From assembly GCA_028826165.1 (NCBI GenBank), contig JAPDFW010000119.1:1-64000 (forward strand): a stretch of DNA of 64,000 nt, read 5' to 3'. The stretch comes from Anaeramoeba ignava (taxonomy: Eukaryota; Metamonada; Anaeramoebidae). Of this stretch, positions 50,394 to 60,312 are shown in pieces. The notes beneath the pieces were generated by a model. It ran no database searches and was not told the DNA's origin. It was given only the letters and a program-made list of their open reading frames with translations. Positions within the stretch are counted from its first letter, which is position 1, and every line of letters begins with the position of its first letter. A program made the translations under genes and the position numbers.

Positions 50394-52277
50394 ATGAACC
50401 CAAATCAAAATCAAAATCAAAATCAAAATCAAAATCAAAATCAAAATCAAAATCAAAATCAAAATCAAAATCAAAATCAAAATCAAAATCAAAATCAAAA
50501 TCAAAATGAATTTTTATTTTTTGGTTTAAATGATTTTCCAAAACTTACCACAAATGAACCAGAAAAAATAAAAAAACCAATTCAATTTAAATTTGAAAAT
50601 GAAAATGAAAATGAAAATGAAAATAAAAAACAAATTAAACAAATTTCATCAGGAAGTTTTTCAACAATTTTCCTTTTTGAAAACGGAAAAGCAATACAAT
50701 ATTTAAAGGGAAATCAAAATACTCAAAAAATCCAAATTAAAAATATTCAAAAAGTATCTGGTATTTATCATATTGAAGCTATTTTAACAAAAGAAGGAAA
50801 TGTATTTGCCAAAGGAAATGATGTTAATCCAAAAAATCCACATCAACTTATTAATATTTCATCATTAATTGAAGATAAAAATGATAGAATAATTCAAGAT
50901 ATTGTTTCTGGAAATACTTCAGTTTACTTATTAACTTCAAATCAAAATGTTTATGGAATTGGTTCAAATGAATATGGTCAACTTGGTTTAGATTCCAAAA
51001 TGTTTGGATATAAACAAAAACCAATTTTAATGATGAAAAATGTTTCTAAAATATTTTCAGGAAATTTTTCAGAATATGTTTTTCTTTTGGATTCAAATCA
51101 AGAATTATTTGGATGCGGATGGAATTCATATGGTCAACTTGGATTAGGAGAATCAAGAAAAGGAAAAATCCAAAAATTAACCAAAATCCAAAATATTCCA
51201 AAAGGCAAAATAATTGATATTCAATGCTCTGATGCTCATTCAATAATGATGATTGCAAATGATGTTGGAAAAAGAAAACTTTATTCATGTGGAAATTATT
51301 ATTCAAATGGACTTGGAACAGAAAAATATGAAGAGGATACTTATGAATTTACTGAAATTAAATCATCTTTATTTGAAAATGATTATATTATTGATTTTTC
51401 TGTTGGATTTAATCATACTTTGATTTTAACATATAATTCAAAATTAATAGGATTTGGAAATAATGAATTTGGACAATTAGGAACTGAAGATATAGAATAT
51501 GATCAACTAACTCCAATTCAAATTGAACTTCCTAAATTAAGATTTAATGAAAATATTTCCAATTATCATCTTTCTTGTGGAGATTCGGATTCATTTCTTT
51601 ATTATTCTCCTTTTCTTTCTTCTTTTTTTTCCAATCTTGAAGAAGATTTGATAAAACTATTTCGAAGAAAAGAATTTTGCAATATTTCATTTAAAACAGA
51701 AAATGGAGAAATAATTGAAGCTCATAAATTAATATTGAAATATAGATTAAAAGATGAAAATCAAATTGAAAAACTTCAAGAAATTATTTCAAATAAATCA
51801 ATTAAAGAATCAAATCAAATATTTGAAATGATTTATTCAAACAGAATAATAAATCCAATATTATATTCTGAAATTAAAGAAATTATAAATTCCAATGAAA
51901 AAATTGAAGAAACAATGAAAAGAATTTATTTAAATGAAAATGAAAATGAAAATGAAAAAGATTTTATTATTGAAAGAAAAGAAAAACAATATAAATTTCC
52001 TAAATTAATATTAATAATGAGAAGTGAATTATATCGAGGAATGTTTTTATCTGTAACTGAAGATACTTCAAATAAAGTTAAAGATTATAGTGAATTAAGT
52101 AATAAACCATTTCAAATATTAGAATATTGGATTTATTCAAATCAAATCAAAGATGGAATTCAAATTACAGAAGAAATCATTGATGAAATTCAAATTGGAA
52201 TTGATTATTTTCAATTAAATCAAACAAATCCAAATTTATTTGATTTATTAATTAAAAAATTTAATAATCAAAATTAA
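50394..52277 (+). CDS. RCC1-repeat plus BTB-BTB protein, gene C
   Basis: Intronless, 627 residues and intact. The N-terminus is an extra NQ tract of about 18 units encoded by AATCAA, followed by NEFLFFGLNDFPKL. RCC1 signatures: VYGIGSNEYGQLGLDSK, LFGCGWNSYGQLGLGES, LYSCGNYYSNGLGTEK and LIGFGNNEFGQLGTED. The BTB halves follow (FCNISFKTENGEIIEAHKLI; RSELYRGMFLSVTEDTSNKV, EYWIYSNQIKDG). It is closest to gene B across the body and the upstream block, so B and C are a recent duplication. The start is set by the conserved ATAAAACAAAATGAACCC context. Function as for gene A: propeller-BTB adaptor, inferred. Confidence 0.9.
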   Translation: MNPNQNQNQNQNQNQNQNQNQNQNQNQNQNQNQNQNQNEFLFFGLNDFPKLTTNEPEKIKKPIQFKFENENENENENKKQIKQISSGSFSTIFLFENGKAIQYLKGNQNTQKIQIKNIQKVSGIYHIEAILTKEGNVFAKGNDVNPKNPHQLINISSLIEDKNDRIIQDIVSGNTSVYLLTSNQNVYGIGSNEYGQLGLDSKMFGYKQKPILMMKNVSKIFSGNFSEYVFLLDSNQELFGCGWNSYGQLGLGESRKGKIQKLTKIQNIPKGKIIDIQCSDAHSIMMIANDVGKRKLYSCGNYYSNGLGTEKYEEDTYEFTEIKSSLFENDYIIDFSVGFNHTLILTYNSKLIGFGNNEFGQLGTEDIEYDQLTPIQIELPKLRFNENISNYHLSCGDSDSFLYYSPFLSSFFSNLEEDLIKLFRRKEFCNISFKTENGEIIEAHKLILKYRLKDENQIEKLQEIISNKSIKESNQIFEMIYSNRIINPILYSEIKEIINSNEKIEETMKRIYLNENENENEKDFIIERKEKQYKFPKLILIMRSELYRGMFLSVTEDTSNKVKDYSELSNKPFQILEYWIYSNQIKDGIQITEEIIDEIQIGIDYFQLNQTNPNLFDLLIKKFNNQN

Positions 52278-52733
52278 AATTAAAATTAAAATTAAAATTA
52301 AAATTAAAATTAAAATTAAAATTAAAATTAAAATCAAAATCAAATCAAAAATTAAAATTAAAATTAAAATTAAAATTAAAATTAAAATCAAAATTAAAAT
52401 TAAAATCAAAATCAAAATCAAAATCAAAATCAAAATTAAAATCAAAATTAAAATTTAAAATTAAAATCAAAATTAAAATTTAAATTAAAATTAAAATTAA
52501 AATCAAAATCAAAATTAAAATTAAAATTAAAATCAAAATTAAAATTAAAATTAAAATTAAAATTAAATTAAAAATTAAAATTAAAATTAAAATCAAAAAT
52601 TAAAATTAAAATCAAAAATTAAAATTAAAATTAAAATTAAATTAAAATTTAAATTAAAAATTAAAATTAAAATCAAAATCAAAATTAAAATTTAAAAAAA
52701 TTTTTTCATTTTTTCATTTTTTTTTTTTCAAAA
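52278..52733. repeat. TTAAAA/TCAAAA array upstream of PIG-F
   Basis: About 415 bases of hexamer, then TTTTTTCATTTTTTCATTTTTT and TTCAAAA immediately before the PIG-F ATG at 52734. Confidence 0.9.
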
Positions 52734-53678
52734 ATGTTTTTCCAAAAAAAAGCTCATTTAATTATTATATCCTTGTTAATTTTATCAAGTATAATTCCTG
52801 GATTTTTTTATATTCCTTGGAATTTAGAAAAATTATTAACTCTTTCAACAATTATTTTATTAATACAATTTTCCAGTTGTTTTTTATTTTCAATTTTTTT
52901 CATTAAAAAAAAGAATCATCAAATGAATTCTTTGAAAAAAACAAAGACTCAACAAACAAATATAAAATTTTTTAACAAGGGATCTTTTGTTGAAAAAATA
53001 TTAAGAAGATCTGTTTCAATGATTTTATTACTTTTGATTGGAATTATTTCATTTTATTTAATTGCAATATTATTTGGAGCACCATTATTATCGTAAAAAA
53101 AAATAATAAGAATAAGAATTAATTTTCATTTTAAATTTTTCGTTATTTATTCCGTTTTTTAAAGACAATTTAAAGATACATTTAATTGGGCTTATTTTAT
53201 ATCAATTCTTTCTTTGATTCCTTTAAGTTGCTTTTATTCAATAGATGATCTAACAAGCATAAAAAGTGTTTTATTACTCAGTTATTTTTTTGGAAGAAAA
53301 ATTGGATTAAAAGAAAAAGAAGATGAAAAAAAAGCAAAAATTGAGAAAATTGAAAAAAAAGCAAAAATTGAAGAAGTTGAAAAAATTCCCAAAGTTGAAA
53401 AAATAGGGAAAAAAAAAATGTCATATTCTGAAGATGAATTGGTTGAAAATTTTATTTTTGGATTGAGTTCTGTTAGTTTTATTGGACCTGTTATTGGGAC
53501 TTGGATAAGTTCTGTTGTTTATCCACTTGATTGGGATCGACCTTGGCAAAAGTGGCCAATTCCTGCTTGTTTTGGAAGTTTTTTTGGATATGAAGTTAGT
53601 TTGGTTTTGTTTTTTTTGTTTGCTTTATTTAGATTTAGAAGAAGAGAAGATGACTTAAACAAAAAGAAATTAAAATAA
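52734..53678 (+). CDS. PIGF: PIG-F, GPI-anchor ethanolamine-phosphate transfer subunit
   Basis: ER membrane protein that stabilises the ethanolamine-phosphate transferases (PIG-O, PIG-G) in GPI-anchor synthesis. Two exons, 52734-53092 and 53165-53678, giving 290 residues (human about 219). Several hydrophobic membrane segments are visible (AHLIIISLLILSSIIPGFFY, SMILLLLIGIISFYLIAILF, YFISILSLIPLSCFY, VLFFLFALF). Family motifs are FGAPL just before the splice site and, near the end, FIGPVIGTWISSVVYPLDWD with RPWQKWPIP (human [23 protein letters not shown]). The insert of KIEKIEKKAKIEEVEK-type repeats in the loop before this motif is extra. The intron is short (72 bases) and ends in an AAAG acceptor. 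Confidence 0.92.
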
Positions 53679-54578
53679 AATTCATTTATAAAATTAAAAT
53701 TCATTTATAAAATTAAAATTAAAATAAAATTCATTTATAAAATTAAATTTAAAATTAAAATTCATTTATAAAATTAAAATTAAATTCATTTATAAAATTA
53801 AAATAAAATTCATTTATAAAATTAAAATTAAAATTTATAAAAATAAAATTCATTTATAAAATAAAATTAAAATTTAAAAATTAAAATTCATTTATAAAAT
53901 TAAAATTAAAATAAAATTCATTTATAAAATTAAAATAAAATTCATTTATAAAATTAAAATTAAATTCATTTATAAAATTAAATTCATTTATAAAATTAAA
54001 ATTAAAAATAAAATTCATTTATAAAATTAAAATTAAAATTCATTTATAAAATAAAAATTTATAAAATTAAAATAAAATTCATTTATAAAATTAAAATTAA
54101 AATTCATTTATAAAATTCATTTATAAAATTAAAATCAAATTCATTTATAAAACTAAAAATTAAAATTCATCAAATTCATTTATAAAATTAAAATTCGTTT
54201 ATAAAATTAAAATTCATTTAAAAATAAAATAAAATTTAAAATTTAAAAATTAAATTGAAATTAAAATTCATTTATAAAATTAAAATTAAAATAAAATTCA
54301 TTTTGAGTAAAATTAAAATAATTAAAATTCATTTATAAAATTAAAATTAAATTCATTTATGAAATTAAAATTCATTTATAAAATTAAAATTCAAAATTTT
54401 TTCATTTATAAAATTAAAATTCATTTTTTTTCATTTTAAAATTTTTTCATTTTTTAAAACGAAAAATAAAAGAATAAAAATGACAATTTAAAAATAAAAG
54501 AATTTAAAAATAAAAAGAAAATTTTTGTTTTATTTTTCATTTTTCTTCATTTTTGCTTTTAACGAACAAAAGAATAAA
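53679..54578. repeat. Array of ATTCATTTATAAAATTAAA units
   Basis: From 53679 to about 54420, units of roughly 20 bases (TTCATTTATAAAATTAAAAT and shortened forms) repeat irregularly about 30 times. Then TTTTTTCATTTTAAAATTTT and TTTTTCATTTTTCTTCATTT lead to the ATG at 54579. No gene is seen. Confidence 0.9.
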
Positions 54579-55877
54579 ATGACAACAAAGGAATTTAAAG
54601 ATGAAGATAAATCATCAGAAAATTATGAAGAGAATCAAGGAATAACAGGAGAAGATCAAGACTTTGCAAAATTAAAACGGAACGATTTAAAAACAAACAA
54701 AATAAGCCTTCGATTCACGCCGAACTTGGAAAACTATAAGGGATTAGATAGCTTAGTTTTTGCATTAAGTTATAATTCATGGAAACTTGTGACAACTGAT
54801 TATCAACAAGAAAAAGAAAAAGAAAAAAAAGAAAAAGAAAAAACTAACGTCAAAAAAGTTGACAGCCAAAATAATAATAATAATAATAATGATGAACTTG
54901 AAATTGAGAAGGATGACCAAGATAATAAAGAAAAGCAAAAAAGTTCCGAAAATGATCCTGAAAAACAAAACAAAATTCAAGTTGAAGAAGTTTCTGTTCG
55001 CGCAATTATTGCCCAAAGATATCAATTCACAACAAAACACCAAGAAAGAGCGTTACAAAACGCGCGATCCAAAAAAACCGTTTTTAGCACAACACTTGAA
55101 AAAAATGAAATGAAACAAGAAATCCTCATTGAATTATCCGTAGATACTGTCAGATTAATGGTGAAAAAAAAAGTCGTTGAAAAAGTTCTTTTACATGAAA
55201 TCATCTTCCAATATGTCGATGTCAAACCGACAGTGATGCACATTATAATCCAAAGAAAAAATAACAAAAGCGAATTGACAGTTTCTTTTGCTGACGTTTC
55301 GACACGTGATACTTTTATTGAAACCGTTGCGATTTTGATGAAGCAATTTCTTCGTTCAATCGGAGCAGAAACAAAAATGCAAAAAGAAGGTCATCTTTTG
55401 GGCGGCAGTTATTTTCAAGGGGATCTTAAAAAGCAACCCAAAGCGGATGAAGAAGTAATCCGTTCCATTGTGGGTCAAAAGAAGGCAAAATTTCACGTCA
55501 TTTTAAAACATAATAACGCCAACAGACCCGCTTTTATTCGTTTTACTTATGATGATATTTCTTTTGGTGTCGAAAACACTACGATTCTTAAATTCCCTTA
55601 TAATCACTGCAATATCAACCAAAATGAGTCAAATCCTCTCACTTTTGTTTTGAGAGTCAAAAATCAACGGCCTGTTGAACTTATGGCTAAAAATACGAAC
55701 CAAAAAGACTTGATTCTTCATACTTTCAATTATTTCCAAGAAATCGGTTTAAAGGTTTCTCTTTCAGGTGGTTTGACAACTGGTTTTGGTGTTTATTCAA
55801 ATTTGAATTATGGTTATGAAACCGATTTCTTTGATTCTTTTGCTGATACTCGACTTGAAAAAGAATTTACTTTTTAA
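54579..55877 (+). CDS. Unknown protein with two PH-like halves
   Basis: Intronless, 432 residues from MTTKEFKDEDKSSEN. Eighteen more in-frame codons upstream run through the promoter-like TTTTTCATTTTTC and are rejected. I do not recognise the family. After an acidic low-complexity stretch (KEKEKKEKEK, NNNNNNDELEIEKDDQ) come two similar segments with PH-like alternation. The first is ILIELSVDTVRLMVKKKVVE, EIIFQYVDVKPTVMHIIIQ and ending DTFIETVAILMKQFL; the second is FIRFTYDDISFGVENTTIL, FPYNHCNINQNE and ending KDLILHTFNYFQEIGL. PH-like folds bind lipids or proteins; that role is only a guess. Codons are richer in G and C than in neighbours, which may reflect high expression or origin. Confidence 0.8.
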   Translation: MTTKEFKDEDKSSENYEENQGITGEDQDFAKLKRNDLKTNKISLRFTPNLENYKGLDSLVFALSYNSWKLVTTDYQQEKEKEKKEKEKTNVKKVDSQNNNNNNNDELEIEKDDQDNKEKQKSSENDPEKQNKIQVEEVSVRAIIAQRYQFTTKHQERALQNARSKKTVFSTTLEKNEMKQEILIELSVDTVRLMVKKKVVEKVLLHEIIFQYVDVKPTVMHIIIQRKNNKSELTVSFADVSTRDTFIETVAILMKQFLRSIGAETKMQKEGHLLGGSYFQGDLKKQPKADEEVIRSIVGQKKAKFHVILKHNNANRPAFIRFTYDDISFGVENTTILKFPYNHCNINQNESNPLTFVLRVKNQRPVELMAKNTNQKDLILHTFNYFQEIGLKVSLSGGLTTGFGVYSNLNYGYETDFFDSFADTRLEKEFTF

Positions 55878-58510
55878 TCTTTACTTTTTTCTATTCTTTT
55901 TTCTTTTGAATTCTTTCTTCTTTTTCTTTTCAATTAATAAAAAACAAAACAAAACAAAACAAAACAACTTTGATAATATTATTTTAATTAAATATAAATT
56001 GTTAATAAATGAATAAATCTTAAAGTTTTTATTATTATCTTTTAATATTTATTAATTAATTATTGAAATATTTATTAATAAATTATTTTAAAAAAAATAA
56101 TCCAAAAAATTAAATATTTTAATTAATTATTTTATTTAAATACTTTAAAATTAATTTAATTAATTTAAAAGTTATAAATTATTAATAAATGAATAGATCT
56201 TAAAGTTTTTATTATTATCTTTTAATATTTATTAATAAATTATTGAAATATTTATTAATAAATTATTTTAAAAAAAATAATCCAAAAAATTGATTATTTT
56301 AATTAATTATTTTATTTAAATTTTTAAAATTAATTTAATTAATATAAAAGTTATAAATTATTAATAAATGAATAGATATCTTAAAGTTTTTATTATTATC
56401 TTTTAATATTTATTTATTAATTAATTAATTATTGAAATATTTATTAATAAATTATTTTAAAAAAATAATCCAAAAATTAAATATTTTAATTAAATATTTT
56501 ATTTAAATATTTAAAATAAATTTAATTAATATAAAAGTTATAAATTATTAATAAATGAATAGATATTAAAGTTTTTATTATTATCTTTTAATATTTATTA
56601 ATTAATTATTGAAATATTTATTAATAAATTATTTTAAAAAAAATAATCCAAAAATTGAATATTTTAATTAATTATTTTATTTAAATATTTAAAATTAATT
56701 TAATTAATATAAAAGTTATAAATTGTTAATAAATGAATAGATCTTAAAGTTTTTATTGTTCTTGTTTTTAATATTTATTAATTAATTATTGAAATATTTA
56801 TTAATAAATTATTTTTAAAAAAATAATCCAAAAATTAAATATTTTATTTAAATTTTTAAAATAAATTTAATTAATATAAAAGTTATAAATTATTAATAAA
56901 TGAATAGATCTTAAAGTTTTTATTATTATCTTTTTAATATTTATTAATTAATTATTGAAATATTTATTAATAAATTATTTTAAAAAAATAATCCAAAAAT
57001 TGAATATTTTAATTAATTATTTTATTTAAATATTTAAAATAAATTTAATTAATATAAAAGTTATAAATTATTAATAAATGAATAGATCTTTAAAGTTTTT
57101 TTTATTATTATCTTTTTAATATTTATTAATTAATTATTGAAATATTTATTAATAAATTATTTTTAAAAAAATAATCCAAAAAATTAAATTATTTTATTTA
57201 AATATTTAAAATTAATTTAATTAATATAAAAGTTATAAATTATTAATAAATGAATAGATCTTTAAAGTTTTTATTATTATCTTTTTTTTATATTTATTAA
57301 TTAATTATTGAAATATTTATTAATAAATTATTTTAAAAATAATCCAAAAATTGAATATTTTAATTAATTATTTTATTTAAATTTTTAAAATAAATTTAAT
57401 TAATATAAAAGTTATAAATTATTAATAAATGAATAGATCTTAAAAGTTTTTATTATTATTACTTAATATTTATTAATTAATTTTTGAAATATTTATTAAT
57501 AAATTATTTTAAAAATAATCCAAAAATTGAATATTTTAATTAATTATTTTATTTAAATTTTTAAAATTAATTTAATTAATTTAAAAGTTATAAATTGTTA
57601 ATAAATGAATAGATCTTAAAGTTTTTATTATTATCTTTTAATATTTATTAATTAATTATTGAAATATTTATTAATAAATTATTTTAAAAATAATCCAAAA
57701 ATTGATTATTTTAATTAATTATTTTATTTAAATTTTTAAAATTAATTTAATTAATATAAAAGTTATGAATTATTAATAAATGAATAGATCTTAAAATTTT
57801 TATTGTTATTATTTTTTAATATTTATTAATTAATTATTGAAATATTTATTAATAAATTATTTTAAAAATAATCCAAAAATTGAATATTTTAATTGATTAT
57901 TTTATTTAAATTTTTAAAATTAATTTAATTAATATAAAAGTTATAAATTATTAATAAATGAATAGATCTTAAAGTTTTTATTATTATTGTTTTAATATTT
58001 ATTAATTAATTTTTGAAATATTTATTAATAAATTATTTTAAAAATAATCCAAAAAATTCAGATTATTTTAATTAATTATTTTATTTAAATTTTTAAAATA
58101 AATTTAATTAATATAAAAGTTATAAATTATTAATAAATGAATATATCTTAAAAGTTTTTATTGTTCTTGTTTTAATATTTATTAATTAATTATTGAAATA
58201 TTTATTAATAAATTATTTTAAAAATAATCCAAAAATTGAATATTTTAATTAATTATTTTATTTAAATTTTTAAAATTAATTTAATTAATATAAAAGTTAT
58301 AAATTATTAATAAATGAATAGATCTTAAAGTTTTTATTATTATCTTTTAATATTTATTAATTAATTATTGAAATATTTATTAATAAATTATTTTAAAAAA
58401 AATAATCCAAAAAATTGATTATTTTAATTAATTATTTTATTTAAATTTTTAAAATAAATTTAATTAATTTAAAAGTTATAAATTATTAATAAATGAATAG
58501 ATCTTAAAGT
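55878..58510. repeat. Satellite, ~177 bp unit, 15 copies
   Basis: Anchor ATTAATAAATGAATAGATCTT recurs with its GAATA at 56011, 56191, 56370, 56557, 56735, 56902, 57080, 57252, 57431, 57607, 57782, 57960, 58139, 58316 and 58495. Spacing is 167-187 with a mean of 177.4. Units vary by short A/T indels and by TTATTATTATC versus TTGTTCTTG in one segment. 55878-56000 is the 3' flank of the preceding gene. The unit is unrelated to the 14.2-16.4 kb satellite, although the copy number is the same. Confidence 0.95.
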
Positions 58511-58544
58511 TTTTATTGTTCTTGTTTTTTTTTTGAACAATTTA

Positions 58545-58632
58545 CCATTTTCCTTTTTTGATTTATTTTTTTTTGATTATTTGCTATTTTTACACGTGCT
58601 TAGATCAAATTAATATAGCAAAAGGAAAATGG
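58545..58632. promoter_or_regulatory. Interrupted inverted repeat with CACGTG in the loop
   Basis: Right arm ATAGCAAAAGGAAAATGG (58615-58632) is the complement of a left arm split in two: CCATTTTCCTTTT (58545-58557) and TTTGCTAT (58580-58587), separated by an inserted T-rich stretch. The loop holds the palindrome CACGTG (58593-58598). It sits between the satellite and the secreted-protein gene at 58730. Role unknown. Confidence 0.5.
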
Positions 58633-58729
58633 ATTTAAAAAGAAAACCTTCCAAAAAAAAAAATATTTTTCATTTCTTTTCAAATCAATTTTTTTTTGAT
58701 TTATTTTTTAAAATTTTTAAAACAACAAA

Positions 58730-59137
58730 ATGAATAATCAATTAATTCTTTTAGTTTTTCTATTCTCACTTGCATTTGCATCTCAAAAATCATTGGATAT
58801 GGCAGTTTATAACGGAACAGATTGTGCAGGACAATATCAATGGAGACATAGATATCAAACAAGAGAAAGACAACAAGGACAAGATGGCGGGAATTTTGAA
58901 ATAAAAGGAGGAAACCAAAAACAATGGGCTTGGCAATATTGCTATTCTTCTGATAATTGCACAACTATTTTGGAATTGAATGAAAACGAATGTCATAATA
59001 TTACAGAAATTGAAGTTACTTCTGGACAACAAAAATTTATGGATTGGGAAGGTCAATCTTTTGAATTAACTTCTTCTGCAACTCAAACCATTTTTGGATT
59101 TATGCTTCTTCTTTTATTAAACTTTTTCATTTTCTAA
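58730..59137 (+). CDS. Small secreted, probably GPI-anchored surface protein
   Basis: Intronless, 135 residues. Residues 1-17 are a classic signal peptide (MNNQLILLVFLFSLAFA). The mature part has four cysteines (TDCAG, QYCYS, DNCTT, NECHN) and N-glycosylation sites NGT, NCT and NIT. The C-terminus is a hydrophobic tail with no charged end (FGFMLLLLLNFFIF) after a small-residue, Ser/Ala-rich stretch (LTSSATQT), the pattern of a GPI-attachment signal. This fits the presence of PIG-F in the same window. No family is recognised. TTTTTCATTTCTTTTC lies about 65 bases upstream of the ATG. Confidence 0.82.
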   Translation: MNNQLILLVFLFSLAFASQKSLDMAVYNGTDCAGQYQWRHRYQTRERQQGQDGGNFEIKGGNQKQWAWQYCYSSDNCTTILELNENECHNITEIEVTSGQQKFMDWEGQSFELTSSATQTIFGFMLLLLLNFFIF

Positions 59138-59196
59138 ACTTTATTTTGAAAAAATTCAAAAATAAAAAATTTTTCATTTCAATTTTCATTTCATTT

Positions 59197-60243
59197 TCAT
59201 TTCATTTTCATTTCTTCTGCAAATTTTTCAAATTCTAAAATCTTATTTTGTATAAATTTTTCTTCTTCTTCTGGATTTCTTTCAAACCATAATTTATATT
59301 CTTGGAAAATAATCAAAAAATCAATCAGTTCAAAAATTTTTTCTCTTTCTTCAAATCCTTTTGGTTTTTGAATTCCTTTTTGGATTAATTCTGCAAAGAA
59401 AAAATCACTCAACTCTGAATCAGGAAGAATTTGTTTTGTGATAAGATGTGATCTCAAGTCATCATCTTCAATACAAGAACCGCTCCATTCCCAATCCAAA
59501 AAAGCCGTTATTTGGATATTTTTTGGATCAATCAAAATATTATCAACAGTTAAATCTGCATGAGTAAAAACAAATTGATCTTTATATTCAACTTTTGGAA
59601 GAATTTCTTCAGCGAATTTCTCCAAATAAGGAATAAAGTGTGCTAATTTTTGTTCTTCCAAAATAAAATGTTTGCCAACCTCGATTCGAGCTCGTAAATA
59701 GTCTTGGTAAGTATTAAAAGGCCCTTTTCCAAGATCAATAACTTTTGTCAAATTTAAATTTCCATTTCGATCAAGTTGAAAAGATCCTATTTGATCAAAA
59801 GTGAATTTTCTTAATTCAACCAAAAAATCTACAATTTGGATCAACACTGTTTTTTTTTGTTCTTTTGTTAAAGATTTCCAAATGCTTTCAAGAAGAACTC
59901 CTTCTTTTTTTTCTAAAATCATGTATTCAAACCCAAAAGCAGAATTTGGATCTGAAGAAAATGCCAAAATTTTTGGAATCGTAATTGTTGATTTTTCATT
60001 AAGAAATTTGTGGATTGCAACTTCATTTTCTGTTTTGATTCTTTTCCAAATTTTTCCAGGAGTTCGAATTCTTAAAACAAATTCCTTTTCACAAGAAGTT
60101 TTTATTAAATAAACAAAATTAAGAACACCTGTATTAAATCTTATCAATTCTGTACATTTGACTGATGAATCTATTAATTTTTCTTCAAGTAATAATTTCT
60201 CAACTTCTTTTATTGAGATGGAAACTTTTGGTCTTCCAGACAT
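59197..60243 (-). CDS. APH-type phosphotransferase (aminoglycoside/choline kinase-like fold)
   Basis: Intronless, 348 residues. The protein-kinase-like APH fold is shown by the catalytic loop HADLTVDNILID (His228, Asp230, Asn235) and the metal-binding DWEWSG (Asp250). In the N-lobe, LRIRTPG and the glutamate of KTENEVAIHKFL fit the Lys-Glu region. The family phosphorylates small hydroxyl compounds; aminoglycoside, choline, fructosamine and ACAD10/11-type substrates all use this fold, and the sequence does not tell which. A bacterial origin is possible but not shown. It diverges from RCC1 gene D with only 69 bases between the start codons. Confidence 0.82.
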   Translation of the reverse strand: MSGRPKVSISIKEVEKLLLEEKLIDSSVKCTELIRFNTGVLNFVYLIKTSCEKEFVLRIRTPGKIWKRIKTENEVAIHKFLNEKSTITIPKILAFSSDPNSAFGFEYMILEKKEGVLLESIWKSLTKEQKKTVLIQIVDFLVELRKFTFDQIGSFQLDRNGNLNLTKVIDLGKGPFNTYQDYLRARIEVGKHFILEEQKLAHFIPYLEKFAEEILPKVEYKDQFVFTHADLTVDNILIDPKNIQITAFLDWEWSGSCIEDDDLRSHLITKQILPDSELSDFFFAELIQKGIQKPKGFEEREKIFELIDFLIIFQEYKLWFERNPEEEEKFIQNKILEFEKFAEEMKMK

Positions 60244-60312
60244 TTTTATCCAAATGAAAAATGAAAAATGAAAAATTCAAAAAATCATTTTTTCATTTTT
60301 TTCTTTTCAAAA
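60244..60312. promoter_or_regulatory. 69-base divergent promoter between the APH gene and RCC1 gene D
   Basis: The minus-strand side reads TTTTTCATTTTTCATTTTTC and the plus-strand side AATCATTTTTTCATTTTTTT then CTTTTCAAAA before the ATG. Both start codons lie within about 35 bases of a TCATTTTT block. Confidence 0.6.
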
